Part shown: piece by piece, positions 1 to 7,384 of the stretch | How the letters are laid out: the number at the start of each line of letters is the position of its first letter | Position numbering within the stretch: position 1 is the stretch's first letter | The notes under the pieces: model-generated | What the model was told of the DNA's origin: nothing | The model's database searches: none | Seen by the model: the letters and a program-made list of their open reading frames with translations, nothing else | Assembly (NCBI RefSeq): GCF_900112265.1 | Contig: NZ_FOLO01000055.1 | Span: 1 to 39,197, forward strand | From: Pseudoalteromonas denitrificans DSM 6059 | GTDB taxonomy: Bacteria; Pseudomonadota; Gammaproteobacteria; Enterobacterales; Alteromonadaceae | Direction: 5' to 3' | DNA length: 39,197 bases | Made by a program: the position numbers and the translations under genes

Positions 1-231
1 TTTGAACAGTCTCATTAATATGCCTTTTCTTGACCAAAGAAGAAAACGACGATAAATGGTATTCCACAACCCAAAACATTCAGGTAAATCACGCCACGGA
101 CAGCCAACACGTAAGCGATAAAGTATTCCTTCTAGTGTTTGTCGATGTTCAAGCTTGTTATAAACTCTATCTTCAAGCAATATAGCTTTTAGTTTCGACC
201 ACAGCTCATCAGTGAGCATTAATCGGGGCAT
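1..231 (-). CDS. IS5-family transposase, N-terminal 77 codons (partial)
   Basis: The frame starts at ATG 231 and is open to the window edge. The protein begins MPRLMLTDELWSKLK and contains LEGILYRLRVGCPWRDLPE, the DUF4096-type N-terminal domain typical of IS5/IS427 transposases. This domain precedes the DDE catalytic core, which is off the window in this copy. Family members are about 250 residues, so roughly the first third is present. The C-terminal third of an apparently identical transposase lies at 38890-39197 on the same strand. Confidence 0.85.
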   Translation of the reverse strand, partial: MPRLMLTDELWSKLKAILLEDRVYNKLEHRQTLEGILYRLRVGCPWRDLPECFGLWNTIYRRFLLWSRKGILMRLFK

Positions 232-318
232 GACAATCTCGTTTAGTTTGGTTTTGGCGAAGTGAATTATACGAGATTGTCACTTACGCACAAAATTCAA
301 ACAAAGATCAACAGCCCC
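1..318 (-). mobile_element. IS5-family insertion sequence, 5' part (cut by window edge)
   Basis: This is the upstream end of an IS5-family element (IS427/IS1031-like group) whose transposase reads leftward off the window. The terminal inverted repeat is at about 303-318; read on the minus strand it begins GGGGCTGTTGATCTTT. The same 16 bases start the IS copy at 38875, where they form the opposite end. The flanking TA on both sides fits the short target duplications of this group. About 200 bp of the middle of the element appears in neither edge copy. Confidence 0.85.
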
Positions 319-325
319 TAATGCT

Positions 326-937
326 GTGTGCTATAACAAAGTTGAAATATTAGAAAAAGAAATTGAACGTTATCCAAAATTGGTAAGTATTAGAGGGAAT
401 AAAAATATCTCGCTACTTGCATTAAGTTTATTGTGCCAAAGCCGTGATGTATTTTATTTTTTATTAAAAAAAGGAGCAAATCCTGATGTGGCGATGGAAA
501 ATGGGAAGTTTTTACTTCATTTAGCTGCAGAAATTAAGGACGATTACTACTTAAAGTTAGCGTTAGAATTTGGTGCTACGCCGGATAGTATAAACAACAA
601 GAAGTTATGGAAGCCTACAGCAATATTTTCAGCAATAGGTGGGAATCAAGACAATAACATAAAAAGTTTATTTTCAGCTGGTGCAAATATTAATTTAAAA
701 AATAGTTCAGGAGATACTCCATTACTATATGCTGCTAATATGAATCAATATAGAACAGTTCATGTATTGTTAAAATTGGGTGCAGAAATAGGGATAAAAA
801 ATAATTTTGGTTTGTCCTTAGAAAATAAAATAGAAGAAAGTAGTATAGCCTCGGGAAGTCATGCCGCTATTTGGCGTGACAAAGTTATAGAATACTTAAA
901 ATCAAAAGGACATTTAATATCACTAAAAAACCCATAA
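326..937 (+). CDS. Ankyrin-repeat protein, probably 5'-truncated by IS5
   Basis: About 200 residues with recognisable ankyrin repeats. Helix-turn-helix units end in GANPDVA, GATPDSI, GANINLK and GAEIGIK, and one contains GDTPLLYAAN, the canonical start of an ankyrin unit. Such proteins bind other proteins, and in related bacteria they often sit beside secreted toxins as immunity or adaptor proteins; no toxin is visible here. The only early start is GTG at 326, with no ribosome-binding site. The frame stays open upstream across the IS terminus at about 318. The gene therefore probably lost its N-terminus and promoter to the IS insertion, and expression now is doubtful. Confidence 0.7.
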   Translation: MCYNKVEILEKEIERYPKLVSIRGNKNISLLALSLLCQSRDVFYFLLKKGANPDVAMENGKFLLHLAAEIKDDYYLKLALEFGATPDSINNKKLWKPTAIFSAIGGNQDNNIKSLFSAGANINLKNSSGDTPLLYAANMNQYRTVHVLLKLGAEIGIKNNFGLSLENKIEESSIASGSHAAIWRDKVIEYLKSKGHLISLKNP

Positions 938-1236
938 GGCACTGGTACCTATATGTTCTTATTAATTTTTCTTTTGGTTTAGGGGTACTTGCCTGGCCTT
1001 TTGTATTTTACTTTTCTATTTTTTTATTTGATAGTCCAAATTCGAATTTATCGACTAAGAATGCTGTAGAAAATATTTATATGAGTATTTTGTATTATCC
1101 AGTATTCTATTTTTTAGGGCTCTTAATCAGTAAAAAAAAATTTAGTAATAAAAAATATAAAGAAGGTATAGCTTTTTCAATAGCTGTACCATTAGTTCCT
1201 ATAATATGGGGACTTTATAATTATATAGCATTGTAA
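934..1236 (+). CDS. Small two- to three-helix membrane protein, start codon apparently lost
   Basis: This 100-codon open frame overlaps the stop of the ankyrin gene. It encodes a hydrophobic segment near the N-terminus (YVLINFSFGLGVLAWPFVFY), a second around MSILYYPVFYFLGLLI, then a lysine-rich turn, and a third hydrophobic stretch (IAVPLVPIIWGLYNY). There is no ATG at the expected start. The overlap reads ATAA, where translationally coupled genes usually have ATGA, so a single G-to-A change would keep the upstream stop and remove this start. Alternatives are a rare ATA start or initiation at the in-frame ATG at 1081, which would lose the first helix. I do not recognise the family. Its position suggests it was a partner of the ankyrin protein. 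Confidence 0.45.
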   Translation: MRHWYLYVLINFSFGLGVLAWPFVFYFSIFLFDSPNSNLSTKNAVENIYMSILYYPVFYFLGLLISKKKFSNKKYKEGIAFSIAVPLVPIIWGLYNYIAL

Positions 1237-1267
1237 AAAATAAAAAGAAAAGAAAAGGGGTCAAAAA

Positions 1268-1380
1268 GGGGTCAAGTCACTTGCTTCATAATACTTATTA
1301 AAAATAGTGTTATATTTGCCCTTTAGCTTGATTTAAAAAACGCTGAATTCAAGTATTGAACCTTGCATTCACTTGACTTC
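1268..1380. repeat. REP/RAYT-associated repeat, copy 1
   Basis: A unit of about 113 bp starts at GGGGTCAAGTCACTTGC and ends at TTGCATTCACTTGACTTC. The ends are imperfect inverted repeats sharing GTCAAGT/ACTTGAC. Near-identical copies are at 1505-1618 and 11235-11347. In the 11.2-kb copy the repeat directly follows a remnant of a REP-associated tyrosine transposase, which identifies the family. Confidence 0.8.
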
Positions 1381-1398
1381 AAACAAATCTGTTTTGAG

Positions 1399-1497
1399 AA
1401 ACAACTATAGACACCCATAAATATGTCTTTGATATTTGAAGAATAAGGTGGGTTGTCTATACTTTAACCACTGGTAAATCATTATTGGTGGTGAGTA
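1399..1497 (+). repeat. RAYT 5'-flank repeat, copy 1 (gene lost)
   Basis: About 99 bp, from AACAACTATAGACACCC to GGTGGTGAGT, nearly identical to 11084-11180. There the same sequence ends exactly at the ATG of a RAYT transposase remnant. In this copy the ATG and coding part are deleted and the flank is joined straight to A-rich sequence and REP copy 2. The segment is therefore the leader/promoter of a vanished transposase. Confidence 0.75.
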
Positions 1498-1504
1498 AAA
1501 AAAA

Positions 1505-1618
1505 GGGGTCAAGTCACTTGCTTCATAATACTTATTAAAAATAGTGTTATATTTGCCCTTTAGCTTGATTCAAAAACGTTGAATTCAAGTATTGAACCTT
1601 GCATTCACTTGACTTCAA
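1505..1618. repeat. REP/RAYT-associated repeat, copy 2
   Basis: The second copy of the 113-bp unit, differing from copy 1 (1268-1380) at only a few positions. It begins GGGGTCAAGTCACTTGC and ends CACTTGACTTCAA. The order REP, RAYT leader, REP shows two units joined head to tail with the transposase gene deleted between them. Confidence 0.8.
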
Positions 1619-1636
1619 TAAATCTGTTTTGACTTT

Positions 1637-1668
1637 AAAATGCCTTGCTTTTTGCAGGGCATTTTTTA
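1637..1668 (+). terminator. Terminator-like hairpin inside the repeat block
   Basis: AAATGCC and GGCATTTTTT pair around a T-rich loop with a TTGC/GCAG extension, followed by a run of Ts. The same hairpin, with substitutions, follows the REP copy at 11367-11398, so it is part of the dispersed repeat block rather than belonging to one local gene. Confidence 0.6.
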
Positions 1669-1690
1669 TGTTTGCATATTAATAAAAATA

Positions 1691-1778
1691 GGCAATAACG
1701 CCAGTTAGCTAGGCAGTGAATACCGGTAGAAGTAGGCAGGTGATACCGGTTACATAGGCAAACGAGTGCAGCGCCACT
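1691..1778. repeat. Dispersed tail repeat with TAGGCA/ACCGGT sub-repeats, copy 1
   Basis: About 88 bp in which TAGGCA occurs three times at a spacing of about 23-24 bp, with ACCGGT between successive copies. A diverged copy with the same internal order is at 11421-11508, again directly after a REP unit and terminator. It holds no ORF. It may be a folded RNA or a recombination remnant; I cannot assign a function. Confidence 0.6.
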
Positions 1779-1964
1779 ATTTTACTGTAATAATGCTGTA
1801 ATACCTTTATTGGGCTATTTCAGTAATCTTGTTTGCTTAAGGTTTTAAAAACTTTTAAACAAAAACTCAGTTCAGCTTCTAAAAAACTTGAGAGTACAAC
1901 GCAACCTTTTGCACTGCGCGCGGGCAGTTGGGTTTGTTACGTATGAAATCTAAAGGAGTAAGGT

Positions 1965-3773
1965 ATGTGTAATGTAGTAATAAAAAATGAGACTGGAGTT
2001 TGGATACTCAATCGTTCAGATGTTCAAAAGAATGGATTCATTAAAATGGGTGAAGTGTTATCAAAATTAACAACCTCGGTACTAATTTGTCTGTTGGCAG
2101 TTTCAGGTTCAGGATATGCATTTAACGCAGATGAACATAAACTTATTGTCGATCGAGGCGCAGATAAAGTAGAAGCTGTCGGCGTAAATTTTCCTTATGG
2201 AATGAGCCTTGGAAAAAATGAAACTGATTACATCAAACAGTTTAAACAAGCAAAAATGTTTGCGGTCGGCTTCGATAGCAATGATTTTGAAACCGATTTC
2301 AAAGCTGACAATATTTCTCAAGACACTTGTCTAGACGATGCAAATTATCGGCAGGATATTCATAATAAAAATTTACGGATACCTGAACCTGAGGAGGCAC
2401 CAGAGAAAATTTTTAACATCCCCTCATATGTATATCCGAATATCTCTGCATTTAGCATGGGTGAACTGACTGCTTTATACGGTGATTATAAAATGCTGCC
2501 AAGGTGTACTACTGATAGCATGCCACTTTTGGCTGTATGTTTTCTATCTATTGGCGCTGATGAATATTTAACCCTAACGAGTTTGGAACAAAACTATAAC
2601 CCTTCAATTAAGTCAGACTGTTTAAATGAAAAAGTTACCCAAAAAGACTACCTTAAACATTTGGCTTCCGGCATTGAAGCACCACACGGTTACTTTGGTA
2701 ATCTTACAAGCAATTCAGAAAGATCCACCGACTATCAATACACAGCTTGGTGGGGTGATGAGATGATGCGCCTTGCCATGGTAAATCAAAATCACTTTTC
2801 AAAGACTGGGCTGGCCGTTTACATCGGATTGCATCGTTCAGCATTGGAGTTTGCTGTAAAAGCAAAACAAAATGCCCAGTACTGGACCCTTGCTATGCAT
2901 TACGAGGCTGCCGCACTGCATTCACTCACTGATTTATTTGCATTTGGTCATAACGTAGTTGATCGTTCAGGTACGAGTAACAAAATATTGGACGATACTA
3001 ATATGTTGAATATACAACCTGTTGCAGACCTAATGGAAATACTCCACGACACTGGTATCAGACATGATGGCCCGAGTAATGGGATCCTTGATGGTCTTAA
3101 CAGAGTGACATTTATGGAAGGGAAAGTCGTGCCGGGTTACCTAGATAATTCAGTGACGAGAAGCGATCAAATGGGATATTTACCTCAGGTCATAAGGCCA
3201 TATTTAAGGGTGAGATCCCTTGGTGAAAAGGATAATCATGATACATTCAATTTACAGGGGGCTTGGGTAAAAAACTACAGAGGGGACTTGTTCAGGATCT
3301 ATGGAGATGGTAAATATAATATGGAACCAGTACCAGGTGAGCCTGTTGATTATATTGATGATGTCAGTAAGTCAGTCATAAGCAATGCAGTAACCGCTTC
3401 GATACAGAGCCTAATTAATGCTCATCGATACGGGCTCAATGCCGTTACACCTGGTCACGTCGGCGCAGAGCAAAATTTTGAAGCTATTGCATACTTGCCT
3501 TATTGGGTTCGGTATGAGAAATCACACAACTATGATGGTTATTATTTTCAAACTGCCAGTGTGATTGATGCAGTGCTGAATAGAACGGGTGAATCCCACC
3601 CTGCCAATTGTATTATACCTCCCTTTGAAGGGGTAACACTTGAAAATTGGGATAAGGATCCAAGTCATTATTGCGCTGAATATTCAGGTAAACCGGGTGC
3701 TCTTTTAAACGGAGTCTCACTGGGGGAGGATTATATATACCCTCAACTGATAGACGGGGGAGAGCACCACTAA
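1965..3773 (+). CDS. Secreted zinc-dependent phospholipase C / P1-nuclease-like protein
   Basis: A 602-residue exported protein. A hydrophobic signal segment (residues ~37-52) ends at YA, giving a mature N-terminus F53-N-A-D-E-H58. P1 nuclease and zinc phospholipases C use an N-terminal aromatic residue and a His at mature position 6 as zinc ligands, and the same spacing is seen here with Phe replacing Trp. The motif H319-x3-D323-x5-H329 (HSLTDLFAFGH) matches the family's central zinc site. A phosphodiesterase or lipase-type activity is inferred, not proven; at 602 residues it is much longer than classical members. ATG 1965 has a strong ribosome-binding site (AAAGGAG, 7 bp upstream) but puts 27 extra residues before the signal peptide; ATG 2046 would give an ordinary signal peptide. 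It stands alone between repeats and an IS. A second family member is at 32447-33457. Confidence 0.65.
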   Translation: MCNVVIKNETGVWILNRSDVQKNGFIKMGEVLSKLTTSVLICLLAVSGSGYAFNADEHKLIVDRGADKVEAVGVNFPYGMSLGKNETDYIKQFKQAKMFAVGFDSNDFETDFKADNISQDTCLDDANYRQDIHNKNLRIPEPEEAPEKIFNIPSYVYPNISAFSMGELTALYGDYKMLPRCTTDSMPLLAVCFLSIGADEYLTLTSLEQNYNPSIKSDCLNEKVTQKDYLKHLASGIEAPHGYFGNLTSNSERSTDYQYTAWWGDEMMRLAMVNQNHFSKTGLAVYIGLHRSALEFAVKAKQNAQYWTLAMHYEAAALHSLTDLFAFGHNVVDRSGTSNKILDDTNMLNIQPVADLMEILHDTGIRHDGPSNGILDGLNRVTFMEGKVVPGYLDNSVTRSDQMGYLPQVIRPYLRVRSLGEKDNHDTFNLQGAWVKNYRGDLFRIYGDGKYNMEPVPGEPVDYIDDVSKSVISNAVTASIQSLINAHRYGLNAVTPGHVGAEQNFEAIAYLPYWVRYEKSHNYDGYYFQTASVIDAVLNRTGESHPANCIIPPFEGVTLENWDKDPSHYCAEYSGKPGALLNGVSLGEDYIYPQLIDGGEHH

Positions 3774-3966
3774 GTCAACAATTTAGCTTAACTGTCGAGG
3801 CGACAAAATAATCGCCGAAATTGGTCATAAAACAGTAACTATTGACACGAACCACTTTGCAAGCACGATCGGTTTTGATCTTGTAAAAAATACAAAATAA
3901 ATTTTTATTTTTTGTTAGTCAACATTAGCAAATGTTAACGAACAAAAAGAATAAAATATTTTTTTA

Positions 3967-5272
3967 GACTGTAATTAATATTGTGTAACTGCTTATCACG
4001 ACTACTCTTTATTGAGTTAATGGATAGGCAGATTATGAATAAAACAGAATTAGAAGCATTTGCCCGCGAAGCGGCAAAATCAATAAAGACTGAAAAAGAT
4101 CTCAATAACTTCAGTCAAATGTTAACCAAAATCACTGTTGAAGTAGCTTTAAATGCTGAGTTAGACAACCACCTTGGTTATTCTAAGCATGAAGCCTCAA
4201 GCTCAGAAAATAGCCGTAATGGATTCACCAGTAAAACTATCAGAACTGAAGATGGGCAGTTTGAAATTGACACTCCTAGAGATAGAAATGGGAGTTTTGA
4301 ACTTAAACTCGTCAAGAAACAACAAACACGATTCACCTCTATGGATGACAAAATACTCAGCTTGTACGCTAAAGGCATGAGCACCCGTGAAATCGTTGAA
4401 ACCTTCAAAGAAATGTATGGCGCTGATGTTTCAGCTTCCTTGATATCTAAAGTCACAGATTCTGTTATTGAAAAAGTAGTCGAATGGCAATCCAGACCTT
4501 TAGAACCTGTATATCCGATAATTTATCTCGACTGTCTTGTAGTTAAAATTAGGCAAGATAAACAAGTCATCAACAAAGCAATTTACTTAGCTCTTGGCGT
4601 AAACCTTGAGGGACATAAAGAGTTACTTAGTATGTGGATCTCAGAAAATGAAGGTGCAAAGTTTTGGCTGAATGTTCTAACAGAACTACAAAACAGAGGC
4701 TTGAACGATGTTCTTATCGCTTGCGTGGATGGTCTAAAAGGCTTCCCTGAAGCCATTAATACTGTTTACCCTCAAGCTCAAATTCAGCTCTGTATTGTGC
4801 ATATGGTACGTAATTCAATGAAATATGTGCCCTGGAAAGACTACAAGGTGATAGCGAAAGATTTAAAGTTAATTTATCAATCTATAACTGAAGAGGAAAC
4901 GCTCAAAGCATTGGATGAGTTTAGCGAATGTTGGGATGATAAATACCCACAAATAAGCCGTTCATGGCGTACTCATTGGGAAAATCTAAATACGCTGTTT
5001 ATATATCCTCAGGATATTAGAAAAGCAATTTATACGACCAATGTAATTGAATCACTAAATAGCGTTATCCGTAAGGCGATTAAAAAGCGAAAGCTGTTTC
5101 CAACAGACGATTCAGCTAAAAAAGTGATTTATCTGGCGATAGAAAATGCAGCTAAAAAATGGACTATGCCCATTAGGAACTGGAAAACGGCCTTGAATCG
5201 ATTTATGTGTAGTAGCTCAGATGTAGTAGCTCAGACTTGATCTGGCAGTTACACAGAGTTATTTACAGGGTC
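3967..5272 (+). mobile_element. IS256-family insertion sequence
   Basis: A roughly 1.3-kb element with one transposase. The left end reads GAC-TGTAATTAATATTGTGTAACTGC. The right end, read on the minus strand, is GACCCTGTAAATAACTCTGTGTAACTGC. The two share 19 of the last 23 positions, with a two-base gap near the tip. The flanking bases (TTTTTTTA on the left, ATTTTGTA on the right) could be a decayed 8-bp target duplication. It lies within the palindromic element 3844-5328. Confidence 0.8.
4035..5240 (+). CDS. IS256-family (Mutator-type) transposase
   Basis: Catalyses cut/copy-and-paste movement of IS256 elements. The protein has the family's N-terminal region (LAREAAKS-like start, then ELDNHLGY, SRNGFTSKT), the segment FTSMDDKILSLYAKGMSTRE, the DDE core with YLDCLVVKIR and ACVDGLKGFPEAI, the signature QLCIVHMVRNSMKYV, and the terminal IYTTNVIESLN with the catalytic Glu. 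Start candidates are ATG 4035 (chosen, family-like) and ATG 4020. The length of about 400 residues is normal. The last ten residues (CSSSDVVAQT) do not look like the family end. They coincide with a perfect 14-bp tandem duplication (5208-5221 and 5222-5235) that shifts the frame, so the C-terminus is probably altered although the core is intact. Confidence 0.9.
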   Translation: MNKTELEAFAREAAKSIKTEKDLNNFSQMLTKITVEVALNAELDNHLGYSKHEASSSENSRNGFTSKTIRTEDGQFEIDTPRDRNGSFELKLVKKQQTRFTSMDDKILSLYAKGMSTREIVETFKEMYGADVSASLISKVTDSVIEKVVEWQSRPLEPVYPIIYLDCLVVKIRQDKQVINKAIYLALGVNLEGHKELLSMWISENEGAKFWLNVLTELQNRGLNDVLIACVDGLKGFPEAINTVYPQAQIQLCIVHMVRNSMKYVPWKDYKVIAKDLKLIYQSITEEETLKALDEFSECWDDKYPQISRSWRTHWENLNTLFIYPQDIRKAIYTTNVIESLNSVIRKAIKKRKLFPTDDSAKKVIYLAIENAAKKWTMPIRNWKTALNRFMCSSSDVVAQT

Positions 5273-5422
5273 ATTTTGTATTTTTTACAAGATCTAAACC
5301 GATCGTGCTTGCAAAGTGGTTCGTGTCCATATATGTCTAAAAAAAACTTGTTTCAAGTGCTTAGGTTTAGTTTGAAGGATCTACTTTGTGTTTTATCAAT
5401 GGATTTATAGCATGGAGCATTG

Positions 5423-5484
5423 ACAGTTACCCACTTTGATTTAAGATTCGACACCTTAATCAAAGTGGGTAACTGTGCTTTTTT
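5423..5484 (+). terminator. Strong rho-independent terminator, rightward
   Basis: ACAGTTACCCACTTTGATTTAAG (5423-5445) pairs with 5455-5476 in a 22-bp stem with one bulge, followed by GCTTTTTT. The T-run is on the plus strand. The hairpin therefore terminates transcription from the left, possibly of the phospholipase-like gene before the IS elements separated them, and it shields the convergent VMO-I-like gene. Confidence 0.75.
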
Positions 5485-5512
5485 GACTGTGTTTATTTAT
5501 CTTCTGGATATA

Positions 5513-6238
5513 TTACTTACAGTAAATACGTACACTATTTAAACCTGTATCGTCATCATCCCCTTGTTGAGATTCAACTCTAGTGGCTATTCCTTTAACG
5601 TAAGTACCACTTGGGCATGTTTGTTTTGGTGACCAACTTCCCCAAAATCCAGTTCCCGCGCTAGCCATACCATCCTTACAATAAAAGTCTATATCATTTG
5701 CTGCTGTATCATCATCTGAACCTTGTTCGGCTTCTACTCTAAAATCGTAACCATTAAAGCGTACATCATTACCGCTACACGCTCCAAGAGAAGACCATGT
5801 TCCCCAAGCACTTTGTGATGAACTGATATATTTTTTAGTTCTATTCCATCCCCCACTTTCACAGGTTAATTGAATGGCATTAAGTGCTGTATCATCACCA
5901 TCTCCCTGTTGAGATTCAATTTTCACCTTAAAACCAGTGACATATTGATCACTCTCACAAAACTGTGGGCTACCCCATACTCCCCAAGGAGTTGCATTTG
6001 TTGCTTCAATGACATAATAACCATTTTCGTAATAACCTAAGGTAGAAATTACGCCACTGTTAATCGTCTTGATTTCTTTTTTTTGCTCTTTTTTAATTAA
6101 TTTTAACGCTTTTTTTTCTCCTACAAAATCCGGATGTAACTCAGCATGTGTATATTCATCTTTAATCGTATTAGCTACTACGTTTGATACAACTGATACC
6201 GACATTACAGTAGTGAACAGCAGAGTAAAAGTTTTCAT
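5513..6238 (-). CDS. Secreted VMO-I (vitelline membrane outer layer I)-like protein
   Basis: A 241-residue protein with a signal peptide (residues 1-22, cleavage near VVA-NT) and a short Lys/Glu-rich linker. Three homologous repeats of about 50 residues follow (~83-131, 138-187, 197-241). Each has a WGxW or WGSP start, then a Cys, then GF/GY..RVE or KVE, QG.DDDTA.N or QGDGDDTALN, and a closing Cys. This Cys-W-G / QG-DDDT-N pattern is the beta-prism repeat of vitelline membrane outer layer protein I. Animal relatives bind carbohydrate or have been linked to sugar transfer; the bacterial role is unknown. It is monocistronic, with an extracellular or periplasmic location expected. ATG 6238 is preceded by AGGACTTTATT, a usable ribosome-binding site. 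Confidence 0.75.
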   Translation of the reverse strand: MKTFTLLFTTVMSVSVVSNVVANTIKDEYTHAELHPDFVGEKKALKLIKKEQKKEIKTINSGVISTLGYYENGYYVIEATNATPWGVWGSPQFCESDQYVTGFKVKIESQQGDGDDTALNAIQLTCESGGWNRTKKYISSSQSAWGTWSSLGACSGNDVRFNGYDFRVEAEQGSDDDTAANDIDFYCKDGMASAGTGFWGSWSPKQTCPSGTYVKGIATRVESQQGDDDDTGLNSVRIYCK

Positions 6239-6835
6239 AATAAAGTCCTATTTATTTAATATATATTCGGGATTAAATAAGTGCGTTAAATACACTCTCA
6301 TGTCATTATTCTTTTTATTGAAGCCATATGAGCTTGATTGCAAGCTTATAGGAGTTATAAAAGAACAAGTTAAAGATTATCGGATTATTTATTTTTTAAT
6401 ATTACATCTCTATAACACTGTATGCAGACTCGCAGTTAATTTGGCCAACTGATTTGAAAGATATCGTTACTCCACTGGAGCTTAAATTAAAGGTTATCTG
6501 CAAATGAGCATTCAGGTTTGAATCAATAATTATAATTATTATTTCATAATTATAATTAGAAAAAGTTTTGTAGTTATGAATTTTTATAAACTAGCAATGC
6601 AATATCAGTATTCTAGCTGTTTTTTGACTTCAATCTTTTCGATTATTTTTGTAACTTGGTTCATGAAACTTAAAGCTGGCTCACCAATAAAATATAAAAA
6701 ATCATTAGGCAGCTTTATTTTTTAATACACTTAGAAAAATCGCCGTTTTATATAACAAAAATTTTTAAGTATGATAATCTGTACCTGATTTAGGTTCTAA
6801 TTTAATTTAGAGTATAAAATATAAAAGGAATTCAG
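6239..6835. other. AT-rich intergenic region between divergent genes
   Basis: This holds the leader of the VMO-I-like gene (leftward) and of the 182-aa gene (rightward). A palindromic AT-rich inverted repeat lies at about 6523-6558 (AATTATAATTATTATTTCATAATTATAATT), which may be an operator or simply low-complexity DNA. One 49-codon ORF is listed separately. No other gene or RNA is recognisable. Confidence 0.5.
6576..6725 (+). CDS. Possible small single-helix membrane protein
   Basis: A 49-codon ORF from ATG 6576 to TAA 6725. It contains a hydrophobic stretch (CFLTSIFSIIFVTWFM, residues ~15-30) followed by a basic tail (KLKAGSPIKYKKS), the layout of a short inner-membrane protein. There is no clear ribosome-binding site and no recognised family. 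In such AT-rich DNA an open frame of this size can occur by chance. Confidence 0.2.
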   Translation: MNFYKLAMQYQYSSCFLTSIFSIIFVTWFMKLKAGSPIKYKKSLGSFIF

Positions 6836-7384
6836 ATGACTGAAAAAGAAAGTAAAGTAAATATAAATCTGTCTGGCAATGAAATTAGACTAGGTTCAAC
6901 TATTAATTTTTTTGAACTGCACCCACACTCCGACGAACATTGGAAAATTAAGAGGTTAATTGAGCATAAATATGAGGTTGTTCCATTCAATGAAGCTTTT
7001 ATTGTGAGATTTGGTTCAGACTTACCGAAAGACTTTTACTACGAGCTTCCAAAAGCAACTCGGTTAGAAATAGAATTACAACAATCAACTACCTTTGTCG
7101 TTGACATTCCAAAAACAGAAGAGGGTAATGATTGGCGTTTCTCTGGAGATGGAATTTCTTTATCTGATGTAAATAACTTTGATTATCAGCTACAAACCCA
7201 AATTAAAAACCAAGGTAGAACTCTGATTATATCGATAAACAATGTCAGGGAAACAATATCAGATAAGGATCATCTAGATTTTCGTTTTATTGCAATTCGC
7301 CTAAATCAAAAACGTGGAGGCGCATTAAACCAGATTTATTATTCTCAAGATCCCAGAATTGGTGTCAGAAGACCAACCCATTAA
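6836..7384 (+). CDS. Hypothetical 182-aa protein convergent with the kinase gene
   Basis: No family recognised. The protein is soluble, with no signal peptide or membrane segment. It looks rich in beta-strand (RLEIELQQSTTFVVDIP, LDFRFIAIRLNQ) and ends in a basic tail. ATG 6836 follows AAAAGGAATTCAG, a good ribosome-binding site. Its stop codon overlaps that of the Ser/Thr kinase on the other strand (shared bases 7381-7384). The tight convergence next to a kinase-FHA operon makes a functional link possible, for example as a client or regulator, but nothing in the sequence proves one. Confidence 0.65.
   Translation: MTEKESKVNINLSGNEIRLGSTINFFELHPHSDEHWKIKRLIEHKYEVVPFNEAFIVRFGSDLPKDFYYELPKATRLEIELQQSTTFVVDIPKTEEGNDWRFSGDGISLSDVNNFDYQLQTQIKNQGRTLIISINNVRETISDKDHLDFRFIAIRLNQKRGGALNQIYYSQDPRIGVRRPTH

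Larger units (their letters stand above)
3844..5328. repeat. Palindromic element with 55-bp terminal inverted repeats, split by IS256
   Basis: Bases 3844-3898 and 5273-5327 are inverted repeats of 55 bp with a single mismatch (GGTTTTGATC against GGTTTAGATC). They lie outside the IS256 ends, so they belong to an older element. With the IS removed, the element would be about 180 bp and would also contain an inner hairpin around 3907-3945 (TTTTTTGTTAGTCAACATT pairing with AATGTTAACGAACAAAAA). It contains no ORF. This architecture fits a MITE-like non-autonomous element. I found no clear target duplication outside it. Confidence 0.7.

Noticed and set aside
1268..1618. CRISPR-like repetition
   Set aside because: There are only two long copies separated by a RAYT leader, with no short regular repeats or spacers and no cas genes.
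3844..5328. The 55-bp arms taken as the IS256 terminal repeats
   Set aside because: Closer to the transposase there is a better family-like pair ending TGTGTAACTGC at 3967 and 5272, giving the normal 1.3-kb length. The outer arms belong to another element.
5423..5476. Long imperfect palindrome considered as an integron attC site
   Set aside because: It is a simple, almost fully paired stem followed by a T-run, which fits a terminator. No integrase, core sites or cassette array are present.
6069..6452. 127-codon plus-strand frame
   Set aside because: It overlaps the signal peptide and start of the VMO-I-like gene antisense, with no ribosome-binding site and unstructured composition.
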